52,598 bases of DNA from Candidatus Hydrogenedentota bacterium (GCA_029776995.1 JAKOTZ010000256.1:1-52598), one strand, 5' to 3'; counted from the first letter of the stretch, positions 25,665 through 35,462 are shown. The notes: generated by a model not told the origin, from the sequence alone. Program-made: numbers and translations.

Positions 25665-25679
25665 CCTGAACACCTGTGT

Positions 25680-25708
25680 TTGACCGACTGAATCCGCCGG
25701 CATAAAAT
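25680..25708 (+). promoter_or_regulatory. Sigma70-type promoter of the aldo-keto reductase operon
   Basis: TTGACC (25680-25685) and TAAAAT (25703-25708), each five of six to consensus, are spaced by exactly 17 bases. The start codon lies 37 bases downstream. Confidence 0.65.
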
Positions 25709-25744
25709 GAAGTGATTTTCGAGAATTGTAGAGGAGGCATCTCT

Positions 25745-26734
25745 ATGCGTTACGCGCGTTTCGGCAAAACAGGGCTGCAGGTTTCGGAAATCTGCCTGGG
25801 AACCATGACCTTCGGCAATGAAGCCGATGAGGCCATGTCGTTCCGGCTGATGGACGCGGCATGGGATCGGGGCATCAATTTTTTTGACACGGCGCACAAT
25901 TACAACAAAGGGGTGACGGAGGAAATTGTGGGGCGCTGGCTGGCGGCCCACCCCGACCGCCGGGACCAGATCATTCTGGCCTCCAAAATCTTTTTTCCGT
26001 TTGGCGGTGGGCTGAACGATGAGGGACTTTCCCGGCGCAACCTGGTCGCTTCGGTGGAGCGGTCGCTGCGCCGGCTGCAGACTTCATGGCTTGATATCCT
26101 CTACCTGCACCACTGGGACGAACACGCCTGGATTGAAGATACGCTTCGGGCGGCAGACACGCTGGTGGCGCAGGGCAAGGTCCGCTACCTGGGAGTATCC
26201 AATTTCGCGGCCTGGCAGGTCATGAAGGCCATATCGGTAACGGAACTGCGGAACTTTGCGCCCATTGTGTGCATGCAGCCGATGTACAGCCTGGTGAAAC
26301 GCCAGGTCGAGGTGGAACTGCTGCCCCTGGCCGCGTATGAGGGGCTGGCCGTGGTTCCGTACAACGCGCTGGGCGCGGGGCTGCTCACGGGGAAATACCT
26401 GCGTGGGGAATCCGGACGGCTGCATGAGACGGAAATGTACCGGAAACGCTATGAAGATCCGCGTTATGAAGAGGTGACCCGCCGCTTCGTGGCCTACGCT
26501 GCCGAAAAAGGCATATCCCCCGCGCCGCTGGCCGTGGCGTGGGTAATGAGCCGGCCCGAAGTGACTTCAACGCTGATCGGCGCGCGGAACCTGGAACAGT
26601 TTGAAGAGACCCTGCAGTGCGTCAACATCCGGCTTTCGCCTGAGGAGCGCGCGGCCATCACCGCGCTTTCGATCGATCCGCCCAGCGCGACAGACCGGGA
26701 GCCCATGGAAGCCATGCGCGCGCGGGGTTGGTAA
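25745..26734 (+). CDS. Aldo-keto reductase
   Basis: The 329-residue (alpha/beta)8 oxidoreductase uses NADPH to reduce aldehydes or sugars. The tetrad is visible: D48 in FFDTA, Y53, K81 in LASK and the His of LYLHHWD (122/123). VRYLGVSNFAAWQ, MQPMYSLVKR and TSTLIGARN match the cofactor-site strands of YajO/Tas-like members. The ATG at 25745 is chosen for GAGGAGG seven bases upstream; the in-frame GTG at 25712 has none. It is first in a probable operon with the Tat-leader Gfo/Idh/MocA protein (56-base gap) and the HEAT protein (13-base gap), suggesting carbohydrate-related redox chemistry. The substrate is unknown. Confidence 0.93.
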   Translation: MRYARFGKTGLQVSEICLGTMTFGNEADEAMSFRLMDAAWDRGINFFDTAHNYNKGVTEEIVGRWLAAHPDRRDQIILASKIFFPFGGGLNDEGLSRRNLVASVERSLRRLQTSWLDILYLHHWDEHAWIEDTLRAADTLVAQGKVRYLGVSNFAAWQVMKAISVTELRNFAPIVCMQPMYSLVKRQVEVELLPLAAYEGLAVVPYNALGAGLLTGKYLRGESGRLHETEMYRKRYEDPRYEEVTRRFVAYAAEKGISPAPLAVAWVMSRPEVTSTLIGARNLEQFEETLQCVNIRLSPEERAAITALSIDPPSATDREPMEAMRARGW

Positions 26735-26790
26735 CAGTAAGCAGACGGGAGACAAACCGGTTTCCCGCATACAACCGGAAAGGGAGGATT

Positions 26791-28071
26791 ATGTCTAACG
26801 GACGGATTGGAGAACGGCTCCGCAGCCGCCGGGAATTTCTTCGGACGGTTGCTGCCGCGTCGGCGTTTACGATTGTGCCGAGGCACGCGTTGGGCGGCCC
26901 CGGTTACACGGCGCCCAGCGAAGAAATCACCCGGGCGGTGGTCGGCGTGGGCGGCATGGGCCGGGGACACCTGGGTTACGCCGGGGCGCGGACCGTCGCG
27001 GTCTGCGACGTGGACGCGCAACACCTGCAGCAGGCGCTGGACAGCCTGCCCGCGGGAACCCGGGGCTGCCGCGATTTCCGTGAGGTGCTGGCCATGCCGG
27101 ATGTGGACGTCGTGCATATCGCCACGCCGCCGCACTGGCACGGCCTGATCGCGATCGCGGCGGCTGAGGCGGGCAAGGATATCTGGTGCGAAAAGCCCAT
27201 GACCCGAACGATCGGCGAAGGGATCCGCCTGATGGAGGCGGTCCGTCGGCACGGGAGGATATTCCGCCTGAACACCTGGTTCCGGTTTAAGGACAATTTT
27301 TACGGGTACGGCAGCACGGTGGAACCGATCAAGCAGATTGTGGACAGCGGGGTTCTTGGCTGGCCGCTTCGGGTGGTTGTCGGCCAGGGCACCGGATTTG
27401 ATTTCAAATTCTACTGGTCCGGCCGCACCGACCTGACGGAACAGCCCGTGCCGCCCGAGCTGGATTACGATTTCTGGCTGGGTCCCGCGCCGTATAAGCC
27501 GTACCATCCCCACCGGGTGCACCAGACCTTCCGGGGGTACTGGGATTACGACGGCGGCGGGCTGGGAGACATGGGACAGCATTACCTGGATCCCGTGCAG
27601 TATCTGCTGAACAAGGACGCGACCAGCCCGGTCGAGGTGGAGGTAGACGCGCCGCGTCAGCACCCGGACGCGGCGGGAACCTGGCGAAAGATCATCCTGC
27701 GCTACGCGGACGGCTGCGAGATCTGGCTGGACGGAGAAGGCTTCTCCAACGGGATGCCCTACATCAAGGGGCCTGAGGGGGAACTGTACCGAAACCTGGA
27801 GCTGTACGTGAAAGGGAAACGGGTCCACCTCCGCGGCCTGCCGAAGCCGGCGCCTCAGGAAACCGATTTTTACCAGTGCGTGAGGACCCGCCGCCCGTTC
27901 GCCCTGAACGAACGCAACGGATTCCGTTCCTGCACGCTGGTGAACCTGGGCATTACCGCCGTGCGCCTGGGCAGATCTCTTCGGTTCGATCCGGAAACCC
28001 TGACCTTCCCGGGTGACGAGGAAGCGAACCGGATGATCTGGCAGCCCATGCGCTCGCCGTGGCGCGTCTGA
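26791..28071 (+). CDS. Gfo/Idh/MocA-family oxidoreductase with Tat leader
   Basis: The 426-residue protein starts with a twin-arginine leader, SRREFLRTVAAASAF (12-26), then an NAD(P)-binding domain (VVGVGGMGRGH, AVCDVD) and the family's conserved WCEKPMTR lysine segment. The C-terminal domain has the YDFWLGPAPYKPYHPHRVH segment seen in the large secreted group found in PVC and related bacteria. Members bind cofactor tightly, fold before export and act on sugars or sugar acids in the periplasm. The ATG at 26791 follows GGGAGG closely; an upstream in-frame TTG at 26728 would spoil the Tat leader position. Substrate unknown. Confidence 0.92.
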   Translation: MSNGRIGERLRSRREFLRTVAAASAFTIVPRHALGGPGYTAPSEEITRAVVGVGGMGRGHLGYAGARTVAVCDVDAQHLQQALDSLPAGTRGCRDFREVLAMPDVDVVHIATPPHWHGLIAIAAAEAGKDIWCEKPMTRTIGEGIRLMEAVRRHGRIFRLNTWFRFKDNFYGYGSTVEPIKQIVDSGVLGWPLRVVVGQGTGFDFKFYWSGRTDLTEQPVPPELDYDFWLGPAPYKPYHPHRVHQTFRGYWDYDGGGLGDMGQHYLDPVQYLLNKDATSPVEVEVDAPRQHPDAAGTWRKIILRYADGCEIWLDGEGFSNGMPYIKGPEGELYRNLELYVKGKRVHLRGLPKPAPQETDFYQCVRTRRPFALNERNGFRSCTLVNLGITAVRLGRSLRFDPETLTFPGDEEANRMIWQPMRSPWRV

Positions 28072-28084
28072 GGGGGGGTCAACC

Positions 28085-30361
28085 ATGAGGAAATCAGCCA
28101 TGAAAAAAGGTTTGTTTATATTGGGTTTGTGCTGCAGCCTGGCGGTGCTGCTGCTGACGGCGGGGTCGGCTGTTTTCGCGGAAGAATCTCCCGACAGCGC
28201 CTTCCTGGGGCAGCTGGGGGACGAAATGGCCGGGGCCATGAAACAGTCCCCGACAGAGGCTTATGTCGGTGAACTACTGGAGAAGATTCGCCGGCTTGGT
28301 CCGCAGCTGGAGCCTGACGGCAGCGGATCGAAGGAAGACGCCGCGCGGCGCCTGGAGCTGTCCGCCATTACCGATTATTTTGGCCGGCCGGATATGCCGG
28401 CGCCGTGGCGGGAACAGGCGGCATCCACTTACGGAGAGGTCCTCGCGCAGGGCAATCTTTCTCCGTCGGCCCGGGCGTTCCTGTGCGAACAGATCCGGCG
28501 GATCGGCACCGCGCGGGAAACAGCGGTTCTGGCCGGGCTGCTGGAGGATCCTCAGACCGCGGAAGCCGCCTGTATGGCGCTGGAGAGCATTGGCGGGCCT
28601 GAAGCCTGCCAGGTTTTGCTGGACGCACTCAACAAGGCGGAAGGCGCGCCCGCACATCCGGAAGGTTCCTCGCCCTCTGCTGTAAAATCAATCCGCGCCC
28701 GGCTCATCCTGTCCCTGGGCGCCGCGGGATGCGCGGACTCGGTTGCACTGCTGAAAGGGTACGGGAACGATCCTGAGTTGCGCGCGCCGGCGCGGGGCGC
28801 GTTGTGCGCGATTGGCGACCCGGATGCCGCGGCGTGGTGTCTCAGCGATCTGGAGGCTGCCGGAGACGACGCGGCCCGGGCGGCTGTCACCGCGGACCTG
28901 ACCCGCCTGGCGGAACGCCTGCGGATTTCACAGCCGGATCAGGCCGCAGAATTGGCACGCAAGATGCAATCCAGTTCATATGGTCCCTGCCGGGTGGCGG
29001 GAGCGCTGCTGGAAGCCGGACTGATTGAATCCGGAGAAAAACGGTCGGCCTGGCTCGCCCGAAGGATTCAGCAGCCAGACGCGGCCGATGATCCGGCAAT
29101 GTGGGGCGTCCTGCTGGCGGCGGCCGGGGATATTCCAGGCGACGGCGCGGCCAAAGCGTGGGCAGACCTGCTGAAACGCAAGAACACCCCTGCCGGCCTG
29201 CGCAGGGCGGTCGCGGCCATGCTGGCCAGGCGTGGCGATGAAACCAGCGTGAAAGCGGTCGCGCGGGCCGCGGCAGACAAAGACCCGGAGGTGCGGGCGG
29301 CCGCAATGGAATGCATGAACGGGAAGGCGGCGGTCCGCGCGGGAAAAAGCCTGCTGAAACACGCGCTCCAAAGCGAAGAGAGCCGGGAACGCCGGGCGGC
29401 ATGGGACGCGCTGCTCCGGACCGGCGATCCGGAAATACACGCCATGGCCGCCCGTTCCCTGGCCCGGTCCAATGACCGGCAGCGGGCCGAACTGCTGGGC
29501 TTCCTCGGCAATGCCGGGGCCGCGGCCCAGGCAGGGGCCGTGATGGAGTACATCTCCGCGCCGGATGAGACGATGGCGCTTGCCGCGCTCAAGGCGGTTG
29601 CCCAGCTGGGAGATAATGGGCAGTGGGATGGTGTCCTGGGGACGCTGCTTCAGGACGCGAGGGAACCCATACGTCGCGCCGCCGTGGATACGCTTTCCGC
29701 GATCTGGAACGTACTGGATGACACGCGGCGCCGGGCGCGGTCCCGCGACCTGGCCAGGCGGTTCGGTGAAGCGGATGAAACGGGCGCGCTGGCGCTGGCT
29801 CCCCTGCTGGGCCGGCTGGACAGCGCCGAGACCCGGACCTGCCTGCTGGAACAGGGGGTATCACGCCAGGACGCGCCGGTATCCCTCCGCGTGGCCGCGG
29901 CGGAGTCGCTGGGACGCAACGCGCCGGAATGCGCGGCCGCGCTGGCGGAACGGATCGGGGCGCTGCCGGTGGAGGGAGGCGTCCGCGGCGCGGCGCTGGA
30001 CGCGCTGGTATCCATGCTCCGGGCGGATTTTGGGCGCGCGCAGGGCGCCAAAACCCTGGGTTTGCTGGCCGGGGCGGCTGGCGCGGTGGACGAGGAGCAC
30101 CGTGCGGCGCTTGTAAAAGCAGCAGGCGGAGCAGGCATGGCCGGGCTGGAAGCGCTGGAACCCCTGCTCGATAATCCGGAGTGGGCGGGCGCTGCCGCGC
30201 AGGTTATAGCGGACATGGTGCGCGGCGACAATCGCCGTCCGGGGATCCGCGAGGCGAAAGCACTGGAAATCGCCCGCAAGGCGCTTCCCCTGCTGGATGC
30301 GGGGGCTCAGGCGGCCCTGCAGGAGGCGCTGAATTCCCCGGGCGCAGGCGCGGCGCCGTAA
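28085..30361 (+). CDS. Exported HEAT-repeat protein
   Basis: The 758-residue protein has an N-terminal signal peptide (about 1-32, with LGLCCSLAVLLLTAGSAVFA) and then a solenoid of HEAT-like helical pairs to the end, for example ARLILSLGAAGCADSVALL, LRVAAAESLGRNAPECAAAL and IRRAAVDTLSAIWNVL. HEAT solenoids bind proteins and are not enzymes by themselves. It could be periplasmic or surface-associated; the signal peptide lacks a convincing lipobox. A run of G precedes the ATG at 28085, and an in-frame ATG at 28100 is an alternative. It starts 13 bases after the Gfo/Idh/MocA gene and is probably part of its operon. Confidence 0.85.
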   Translation: MRKSAMKKGLFILGLCCSLAVLLLTAGSAVFAEESPDSAFLGQLGDEMAGAMKQSPTEAYVGELLEKIRRLGPQLEPDGSGSKEDAARRLELSAITDYFGRPDMPAPWREQAASTYGEVLAQGNLSPSARAFLCEQIRRIGTARETAVLAGLLEDPQTAEAACMALESIGGPEACQVLLDALNKAEGAPAHPEGSSPSAVKSIRARLILSLGAAGCADSVALLKGYGNDPELRAPARGALCAIGDPDAAAWCLSDLEAAGDDAARAAVTADLTRLAERLRISQPDQAAELARKMQSSSYGPCRVAGALLEAGLIESGEKRSAWLARRIQQPDAADDPAMWGVLLAAAGDIPGDGAAKAWADLLKRKNTPAGLRRAVAAMLARRGDETSVKAVARAAADKDPEVRAAAMECMNGKAAVRAGKSLLKHALQSEESRERRAAWDALLRTGDPEIHAMAARSLARSNDRQRAELLGFLGNAGAAAQAGAVMEYISAPDETMALAALKAVAQLGDNGQWDGVLGTLLQDAREPIRRAAVDTLSAIWNVLDDTRRRARSRDLARRFGEADETGALALAPLLGRLDSAETRTCLLEQGVSRQDAPVSLRVAAAESLGRNAPECAAALAERIGALPVEGGVRGAALDALVSMLRADFGRAQGAKTLGLLAGAAGAVDEEHRAALVKAAGGAGMAGLEALEPLLDNPEWAGAAAQVIADMVRGDNRRPGIREAKALEIARKALPLLDAGAQAALQEALNSPGAGAAP

Positions 30362-30399
30362 TATCCGCTGTCCGGAAATGAACGGCAGTGGAGAATGGT

Positions 30400-30405
30400 T
30401 ATAAT
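30400..30405 (+). promoter_or_regulatory. TATAAT -10 box of the malate dehydrogenase gene
   Basis: A perfect TATAAT in GGTTATAATAGTCC lies 55 bases before the mdh start, with no recognisable -35. Confidence 0.45.
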
Positions 30406-30459
30406 AGTCCGTAACCCCTGCCGGCCGCCGGGCGGCCGCAACGGAGGAAGGAGACCACC

Positions 30460-31413
30460 GTGAGTGTCGGAAAACGGTTCAAGATCGCGTCGATAGGAGC
30501 GGGCAACGTGGGGGCGTCGGTCGCCCAGTACTGCCTGGAAATGGAACTTGGCGATGTCGTGCTGACGGATATCGTTGAAGGACTCCCCCAGGGCAAAGCC
30601 CTGGACCTGACCGAGGCGGGCCCGATACGGGGGTATTCCTGCGTATGCACGGGAACGAATGACTATAAAGATATCGCCGGAGCTGACGTGGTGGTCGTAA
30701 CAGCCGGCCTTCCCCGAAAGCCGGGTATGAGCCGCCTGGACCTGCTGGAGAAAAACGGCCAGATCATCAGCGGGATCTGCGAAAACATCCGGCAGTACGC
30801 TCCGGATTCCGTGGTTATTATTGTAACGAACCCGCTGGATGTCATGGTGTATCTGGCGTACCGAAAACTGGGATTTCCGGCCAACCGTGTGATGGGCATG
30901 GCGGGATGCCTTGACAGCGCCCGCATGCGGGCATTTGTGGCGATGGAACTTGGGGTCAGCATGAAGAACGTCGATACGATGGTGCTGGGTTCCCATGGAG
31001 ATGACATGGTGCCCCTGCCCCACTACACGACCGTTTCCGGCATACCGATTACCCGCCTGCTGCCGCCGGACCGGATCGACGCGATCGTAGAGCGCACTCG
31101 TAAGGGAGGCGGTGAGATTGTTGCCCTGCTCAAGACCGGCAGCGCCTATTACGCGCCCGCGGCCAGCGCGGCCCGCATGGTGCAGGCGATCCTGCGGGAT
31201 GAACGGCAGCTGCTGCCCTGCGCGGCTTACCTGAACGGCCAGTATGGCCTGTCGGATATTTTCATGGGCGTGCCCTGCATTCTGGGCCGGAACGGGATCG
31301 AGCAGGTGCTCGAACTTGAGATTTCGGAGACCGACCGGGCATCGCTACACCGTTCGGCGGAGGAAGTCAGAAAAGGCATAGCCGGACTGCAGGAACTGGG
31401 CATCCTTTCCTGA
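30460..31413 (+). CDS. mdh: Malate dehydrogenase (lactate dehydrogenase-like type)
   Basis: The enzyme interconverts malate and oxaloacetate with NAD+ in the citrate cycle. The 317-residue protein has the cofactor loop GAGNVG (13-18), VLTD with the acidic ribose contact, VVTAGLPRKPGMSR with substrate-binding R86 and R92 (the RKPGM loop of malate rather than lactate specificity), TNPLDVM, R155 and the catalytic H179 in GSHGDDMVPL. The start is GTG at 30460 with AAGGAG seven bases upstream. It stands as a single gene with its own -10 box. Confidence 0.95.
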   Translation: MSVGKRFKIASIGAGNVGASVAQYCLEMELGDVVLTDIVEGLPQGKALDLTEAGPIRGYSCVCTGTNDYKDIAGADVVVVTAGLPRKPGMSRLDLLEKNGQIISGICENIRQYAPDSVVIIVTNPLDVMVYLAYRKLGFPANRVMGMAGCLDSARMRAFVAMELGVSMKNVDTMVLGSHGDDMVPLPHYTTVSGIPITRLLPPDRIDAIVERTRKGGGEIVALLKTGSAYYAPAASAARMVQAILRDERQLLPCAAYLNGQYGLSDIFMGVPCILGRNGIEQVLELEISETDRASLHRSAEEVRKGIAGLQELGILS

Positions 31414-31429
31414 GCGACATGTCATTCGG

Positions 31430-31457
31430 GGACCGGGACAGGCTGTTTCCCAGGTCC
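31430..31457 (+). terminator. Weak stem-loop after malate dehydrogenase
   Basis: GGACCGGGA (31430-31438) pairs with TCCCAGGTCC (31448-31457) with one bulged A. It lies 17 bases after the mdh stop. There is no T-tract, so it may be only a weak terminator. Confidence 0.3.
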
Positions 31458-31510
31458 GGGACGGGAGGACATATCAGACGAATCGCCGGGAAGAAATAAA
31501 GCAGGCCCTG

Positions 31511-32443
31511 ATGGTGGTGGGCAGCGTGCTCGCGCTGTTCATGCTCATCACGGGGATAGCGCTTTTTTTCAACCGGGGAAGCGGCAGTCCCCTGGCATCG
31601 CCGCCGTCCAAGCGGTTTACCGCGAAGTCCGGCACGACCCGCGACCGCGCCGTCGCGCTGGTGAGTAAAAAACAGACCGCGCGGATCCAGGCGGATGACT
31701 CGGCAAGTAAAGACCAGGGCAAACGGGAAGAAAAACAGCGGCGCATCCGGGCGCGTATGCTCTCCGAGGAAGAGGAAACCCGCCCCATGACGGAAACCCA
31801 GCGCCGCATACGCGAAGCGCTGAATACCCTGGATCCCGAGGAGGGGCTTCAAAAGCTGCAGGCGCTGCTGGAAGAGACGCGGGATGACCGGGAACGCAGC
31901 GAAATCTGCGCGGCCATGGCGGAACTGCACCTTCAGCGGGATAAGCCGGACATAACGGCCGCGGAAAAAATGCTCGATGCCGCGCTGTCCGCCGCGCCGG
32001 ACGCGGAAACCCGTTCCAGGATTCTGCTGCGCCAGGCGGAACTGTGCGCGGCGCGGGGCGCGCCGGATCTGGCATTGGCCAAGATCCAGATGGAGCTGCG
32101 CCTGATGGGGGGCGCCGAAAGCAACCCCGCGGCGTTTCCCCTGCTGACCGCGCAGGGGTTTCTGCTGGAATCCATGGGAAAAGCTGACGAGGCGGAGACG
32201 GTCTACCGGGATGTGATCAGCCAGGCCGGAAAGGCGGACGCCGACGCCTCCCGGGAGAATGTGCGGGAAGCAGGCATGCGGCTGACCCGGCTGCTTCGGG
32301 AACGCCAGCGGGACGCGGAAGCGGACGAAGTAGCCCGGCAGGTGGCTTCCGTAATGGGAGGCGGGGTGGCAGACCTGATCCCGGCGTCCGGGTCATCGCC
32401 ATCGTCTGAGGCCGGCGCGTCGGACAAAAACGCTACGCCCTGA
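31511..32443 (+). CDS. Membrane-anchored TPR-like protein
   Basis: The 310-residue product opens with one membrane helix (about 2-20), followed by a charged linker (about 45-95) and helical tetratricopeptide-like repeats (about 100-285), such as AEKMLDAALSAAPDAETRSRILLRQAELCA and KADEAETVYRDVISQAGKADA in two separate places. It probably acts as an anchored adaptor facing the periplasm. The start is unsure: no Shine-Dalgarno precedes the ATG at 31511, and the upstream frame stays open through a plausible cytoplasmic tail (RTYQTNRREEIKQAL), with GGGAGG at 31463-31468 but no standard start codon behind it. It converges with the FAD oxidoreductase gene. Confidence 0.75.
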   Translation: MVVGSVLALFMLITGIALFFNRGSGSPLASPPSKRFTAKSGTTRDRAVALVSKKQTARIQADDSASKDQGKREEKQRRIRARMLSEEEETRPMTETQRRIREALNTLDPEEGLQKLQALLEETRDDRERSEICAAMAELHLQRDKPDITAAEKMLDAALSAAPDAETRSRILLRQAELCAARGAPDLALAKIQMELRLMGGAESNPAAFPLLTAQGFLLESMGKADEAETVYRDVISQAGKADADASRENVREAGMRLTRLLRERQRDAEADEVARQVASVMGGGVADLIPASGSSPSSEAGASDKNATP

Positions 32444-32455
32444 CGGGATTGTATT

Positions 32456-34108
32456 TCAGGGAGTCCACTCCAGAATCTGCCCGTCTTCGAGCAACCGGTT
32501 CCGGAGGGTTTCGTAGCTGATATCCTGAACAACCGGCTGGTCCCCGGACCGCGCGGCGATGGCGGCCGCCGTTGCCGCGGACTGGCCCAGGACCATGAAT
32601 ACCGGCTCCATGCGGATTGAACCGTAGGCGATATGGGTTGCCGAAAGGCACACAGGTACCAGTAGGTTGACGCATTCTTCCCGCCGGGGCCGGATGGACC
32701 GCCAGGAAATCGGATAGGGCGGAAAGCCGCCGACCTGCACGTCCCCTTCGTTCCGCGCGTGCCCATGCTCGTCCACGTATCGGCGGACGTGATGGGAGTC
32801 TATGGTGTAGGCCGCCAGCCCCACCGGATCGTCTACCCGTTCTTTTCCCTGGCAATGGTGCTGGGTCATGACGACATCAGAGACCATGCGCCGGGCCTCG
32901 CGGACATACAGCTGATGGGGCCAACCGCCGTTATCCGTGAATTCGTCCCGACAGAGCCCCCACGGTTTGACCGTTTTTCGGATCTTTCCCGGCACCCGGG
33001 GGTGGTTGGCCAACGTCCAGATCAATCCGTGGATATAATCCAGGTGGCGGCGATAGATCTGTTCACGCTCCGCGTAATCGGCCTCAGCCCAGTTCCAGCT
33101 CCCGCCGATGAGGTCTGTTGAGACGCCCAGGTTATTGTTGATGTCCGTTTTGCGGTTTGGCATGGGCACGAGGTTCCAGGGCACCTTTTTTTCTCCCGCT
33201 TCGAAATTCCGAAACAGAAGCTCGTAGTCCCGTTCATTGTAATGTTTGGGTTTCTCGATGGGCAGCCGGTTCTGCGGGGCGTCAGTAAAACAGAGGCGGA
33301 GGTTGTAGGCCTGCACCCGGTGGTCTCCCGCGCCCTCTTCGCCGGGGCCGGCATTTTCGATTCCCGGGAGCAGGCCGCTCGAGGGATCGCCGGGTACGAC
33401 CCACGGATCAACTCCCGGCATCAACTGATGATGGACAGCGAGTGAAGGGCGATTGCCGTTCAGGTTTTCGCCATACTCGGTTTCGGATTCCCGTCCGATC
33501 CGGCAGGTGACGCCTGCGGCGGCCATCAGGTCGCCTTCATAAGTGGCGTCGATAAAAATTTTCGCGGCGAAGCATCGTCCGCTTTCCATGACGATTTCCC
33601 GGATCCGCGCGTTTTCCTTTATTACGCCGTCCGGCCTGCGCAGCCGCTCTCCGAGGATGGTTTCGACACCCGCCTCCTGAAGCATTTCCCGGAAGATGCG
33701 CTCGGCCACGTGAGGCTCGAAAGTCCACATGGCGTCGTCGCCGGGGGTGTGCCGGGGGTTATTGTAGGAGTCAGGAGTCTGGTGGATCCACGCGTCCGGC
33801 CGGTCATAGAACTGTTTAACCCGCCGGTAGAATTCCCGGGCGAGGCCGCCGATAGCCTGTTTGTTGCCGATATCCGTGGCGCCCAGCCCGCCGCTGGACA
33901 ACCCGCCAATGTGACGGGAGGGCTCTATGAGGACTACGCGCAGCCCCATCCGGGAAGCCTGGGTGGATGCGGTAACGCCGGCGGCCGTTCCGCCATACAC
34001 GACCAGGTCGCATTCCGCGGCGGCCGCCACCGGTTCCCCCCGCGCGGTCAGCGCCAATACCGCAACCCATACACCCACCAGGACGCGTTTAAGACTCGGA
34101 TGGTTCAT
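32456..34108 (-). CDS. Secreted FAD-dependent oxidoreductase
   Basis: The 550-residue protein has a signal peptide (about 1-30), then the FAD-binding Rossmann motif DLVVYGGTAAGVTAS (34-48) and RHIGGLSSGG, both typical of the FAD_oxidored group that is abundant in planctomycetes, verrucomicrobia and related bacteria. FIDATYEGDL and the C-terminal VFMVLGQSAATAAAIAA complete the cofactor site. Substrates are mostly unknown and thought to be carbohydrates or sugar acids. A purine-rich AGGAAAGGG precedes the ATG. It starts 34 bases after the MFS transporter gene on the same strand, so the pair is likely an operon importing and oxidising a compound. Confidence 0.9.
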   Translation of the reverse strand: MNHPSLKRVLVGVWVAVLALTARGEPVAAAAECDLVVYGGTAAGVTASTQASRMGLRVVLIEPSRHIGGLSSGGLGATDIGNKQAIGGLAREFYRRVKQFYDRPDAWIHQTPDSYNNPRHTPGDDAMWTFEPHVAERIFREMLQEAGVETILGERLRRPDGVIKENARIREIVMESGRCFAAKIFIDATYEGDLMAAAGVTCRIGRESETEYGENLNGNRPSLAVHHQLMPGVDPWVVPGDPSSGLLPGIENAGPGEEGAGDHRVQAYNLRLCFTDAPQNRLPIEKPKHYNERDYELLFRNFEAGEKKVPWNLVPMPNRKTDINNNLGVSTDLIGGSWNWAEADYAEREQIYRRHLDYIHGLIWTLANHPRVPGKIRKTVKPWGLCRDEFTDNGGWPHQLYVREARRMVSDVVMTQHHCQGKERVDDPVGLAAYTIDSHHVRRYVDEHGHARNEGDVQVGGFPPYPISWRSIRPRREECVNLLVPVCLSATHIAYGSIRMEPVFMVLGQSAATAAAIAARSGDQPVVQDISYETLRNRLLEDGQILEWTP

Positions 34109-34142
34109 AAGACAGGCCCTTTCCTGGCGTTTTATTACCGAT

Positions 34143-35462
34143 TTATTCCGGCAGCGGTTTTCCTCGGGTTTCCGGAGCCAGCGGCAGCAGCAGCAGGCCC
34201 AGCACGAAGATCAGGCTGAGCGACAGCGCGGCCCGCTGCAGCCCCATCATGGCGCTGAGCTGCCCAAACAAAGCCGGCGACGGAGCGGAGAGATACCGGG
34301 CGGCGTTGTAGCAGAATCCCGCGCCGGTGGCCCGAAGTCGGGTAGGGAACAGCTCGGGGAAATAAACGGCGCAGCCGCTGAGCAGGTACAGCAGCATGAA
34401 ACCCATGGCGGCAAAAAAGATCAGGGCGGTTGTGGGCGAAGTGGTAAAGGTGAAAGTGACAGGAATAACGACCAGGCACCCGCCAAAGGCCACGGCAAAA
34501 GCGGCCCGGCGTCCAAACCGTTCCGCCAGGGGGGCGAAGCACAGGGCCCCCAGGAAAGCGCCAAGGTTCTGAGCGATTCCCGCCAGCCCTACCCAGCGTT
34601 CCACGGTTCCTTTGGCCAGTTCCGGGCTGTTTTTCGCCAGGATGGAGCGCAGGAGTTCGGGGGTCCACGTGCTGATGCCCCAGAAACCGATGACCCCGAT
34701 GGCCGCTATCGACAGGCCGATCAAGGTATTGCGCCGGATTTCTTTTTCTTTGAAGAGCGCGGAGATGCCCTGTCCGGAATGTTTTCCCGCCCGCACCCGC
34801 TCTCGCGCGGTTTTCCGGGCAGCGAGCCAAAGCTCCGGTTCCCGGATGAACAGGAAAATCACGACAACCAGCAGCATGGGCAGCGCACCCACGGCCAGGG
34901 TCCAGCGCCAGGCGGTTTCGGGCGGAGCCATGGCGTAAACGGCCATGTGAATCAGACCGGCTGTTACATTGCCGAGGGCGGAGCTCGCCTGCACGATGCC
35001 CAGCGCTGCCGAACGGGCATGGGCGGGAAGGGTTTCAGCCACCAGCGCCGCGCCGGCCGCAAACTCACCCCCCACGCCCAGTCCGGTGAGAAAACGCAGA
35101 ATAAGGAAATCCTGCCAGGTTCTAGACAGCGCGCTGAGCCCGGTGAAGCCCGCGTACATGATGATGGTGAGGATCATGGTTCGGGTTCGGCCCAGCATGT
35201 CTCCGATCATGCCGAACAGGATGCCGCCGGTGGCCCACCCCAGGATCAGGGCCGTCTGGGCGAGGCCGACATACCGGCTCACGTCGGCATCCGCGATTTC
35301 GGGGGGCAGCAGTCCGCGTAGGGCATGCTGTTTTACGAAGACGTAAAGCCACTGGTCCATGGTGTCGAAAGACCAGCCCAGACAGGCTACCGCCAGCACA
35401 AGCCAATGGTAGCCGGTCAGCCCCCGGTAAAACGGGATCCTGGGTTGCGTTGATGCCTGCAT
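34143..35462 (-). CDS. MFS transporter
   Basis: The 439-residue protein has the 12-helix layout of major facilitator transporters, with the loop-2/3 signature GMIGDMLGRTRTM and its second-half counterpart LAERFGRRAAF, and RFLTGLGVGGEFAAGAAL, typical of the sugar/organic-acid (NanT/PcaK-like) branch. The ATG at 35462 is used because AAGGAG lies about seven bases upstream; the in-frame codon at 35534 has no such site. It lies ahead of the secreted FAD oxidoreductase, hinting that it moves the substrate or product of that enzyme. The transported compound cannot be named. Confidence 0.9.
   Translation of the reverse strand: MQASTQPRIPFYRGLTGYHWLVLAVACLGWSFDTMDQWLYVFVKQHALRGLLPPEIADADVSRYVGLAQTALILGWATGGILFGMIGDMLGRTRTMILTIIMYAGFTGLSALSRTWQDFLILRFLTGLGVGGEFAAGAALVAETLPAHARSAALGIVQASSALGNVTAGLIHMAVYAMAPPETAWRWTLAVGALPMLLVVVIFLFIREPELWLAARKTARERVRAGKHSGQGISALFKEKEIRRNTLIGLSIAAIGVIGFWGISTWTPELLRSILAKNSPELAKGTVERWVGLAGIAQNLGAFLGALCFAPLAERFGRRAAFAVAFGGCLVVIPVTFTFTTSPTTALIFFAAMGFMLLYLLSGCAVYFPELFPTRLRATGAGFCYNAARYLSAPSPALFGQLSAMMGLQRAALSLSLIFVLGLLLLPLAPETRGKPLPE

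Noticed and set aside
26494-28239. 581-codon minus-strand frame opposite the Gfo/Idh/MocA gene
   Set aside because: It covers the gap between two coding genes and is entirely antisense to them; no domain is visible.
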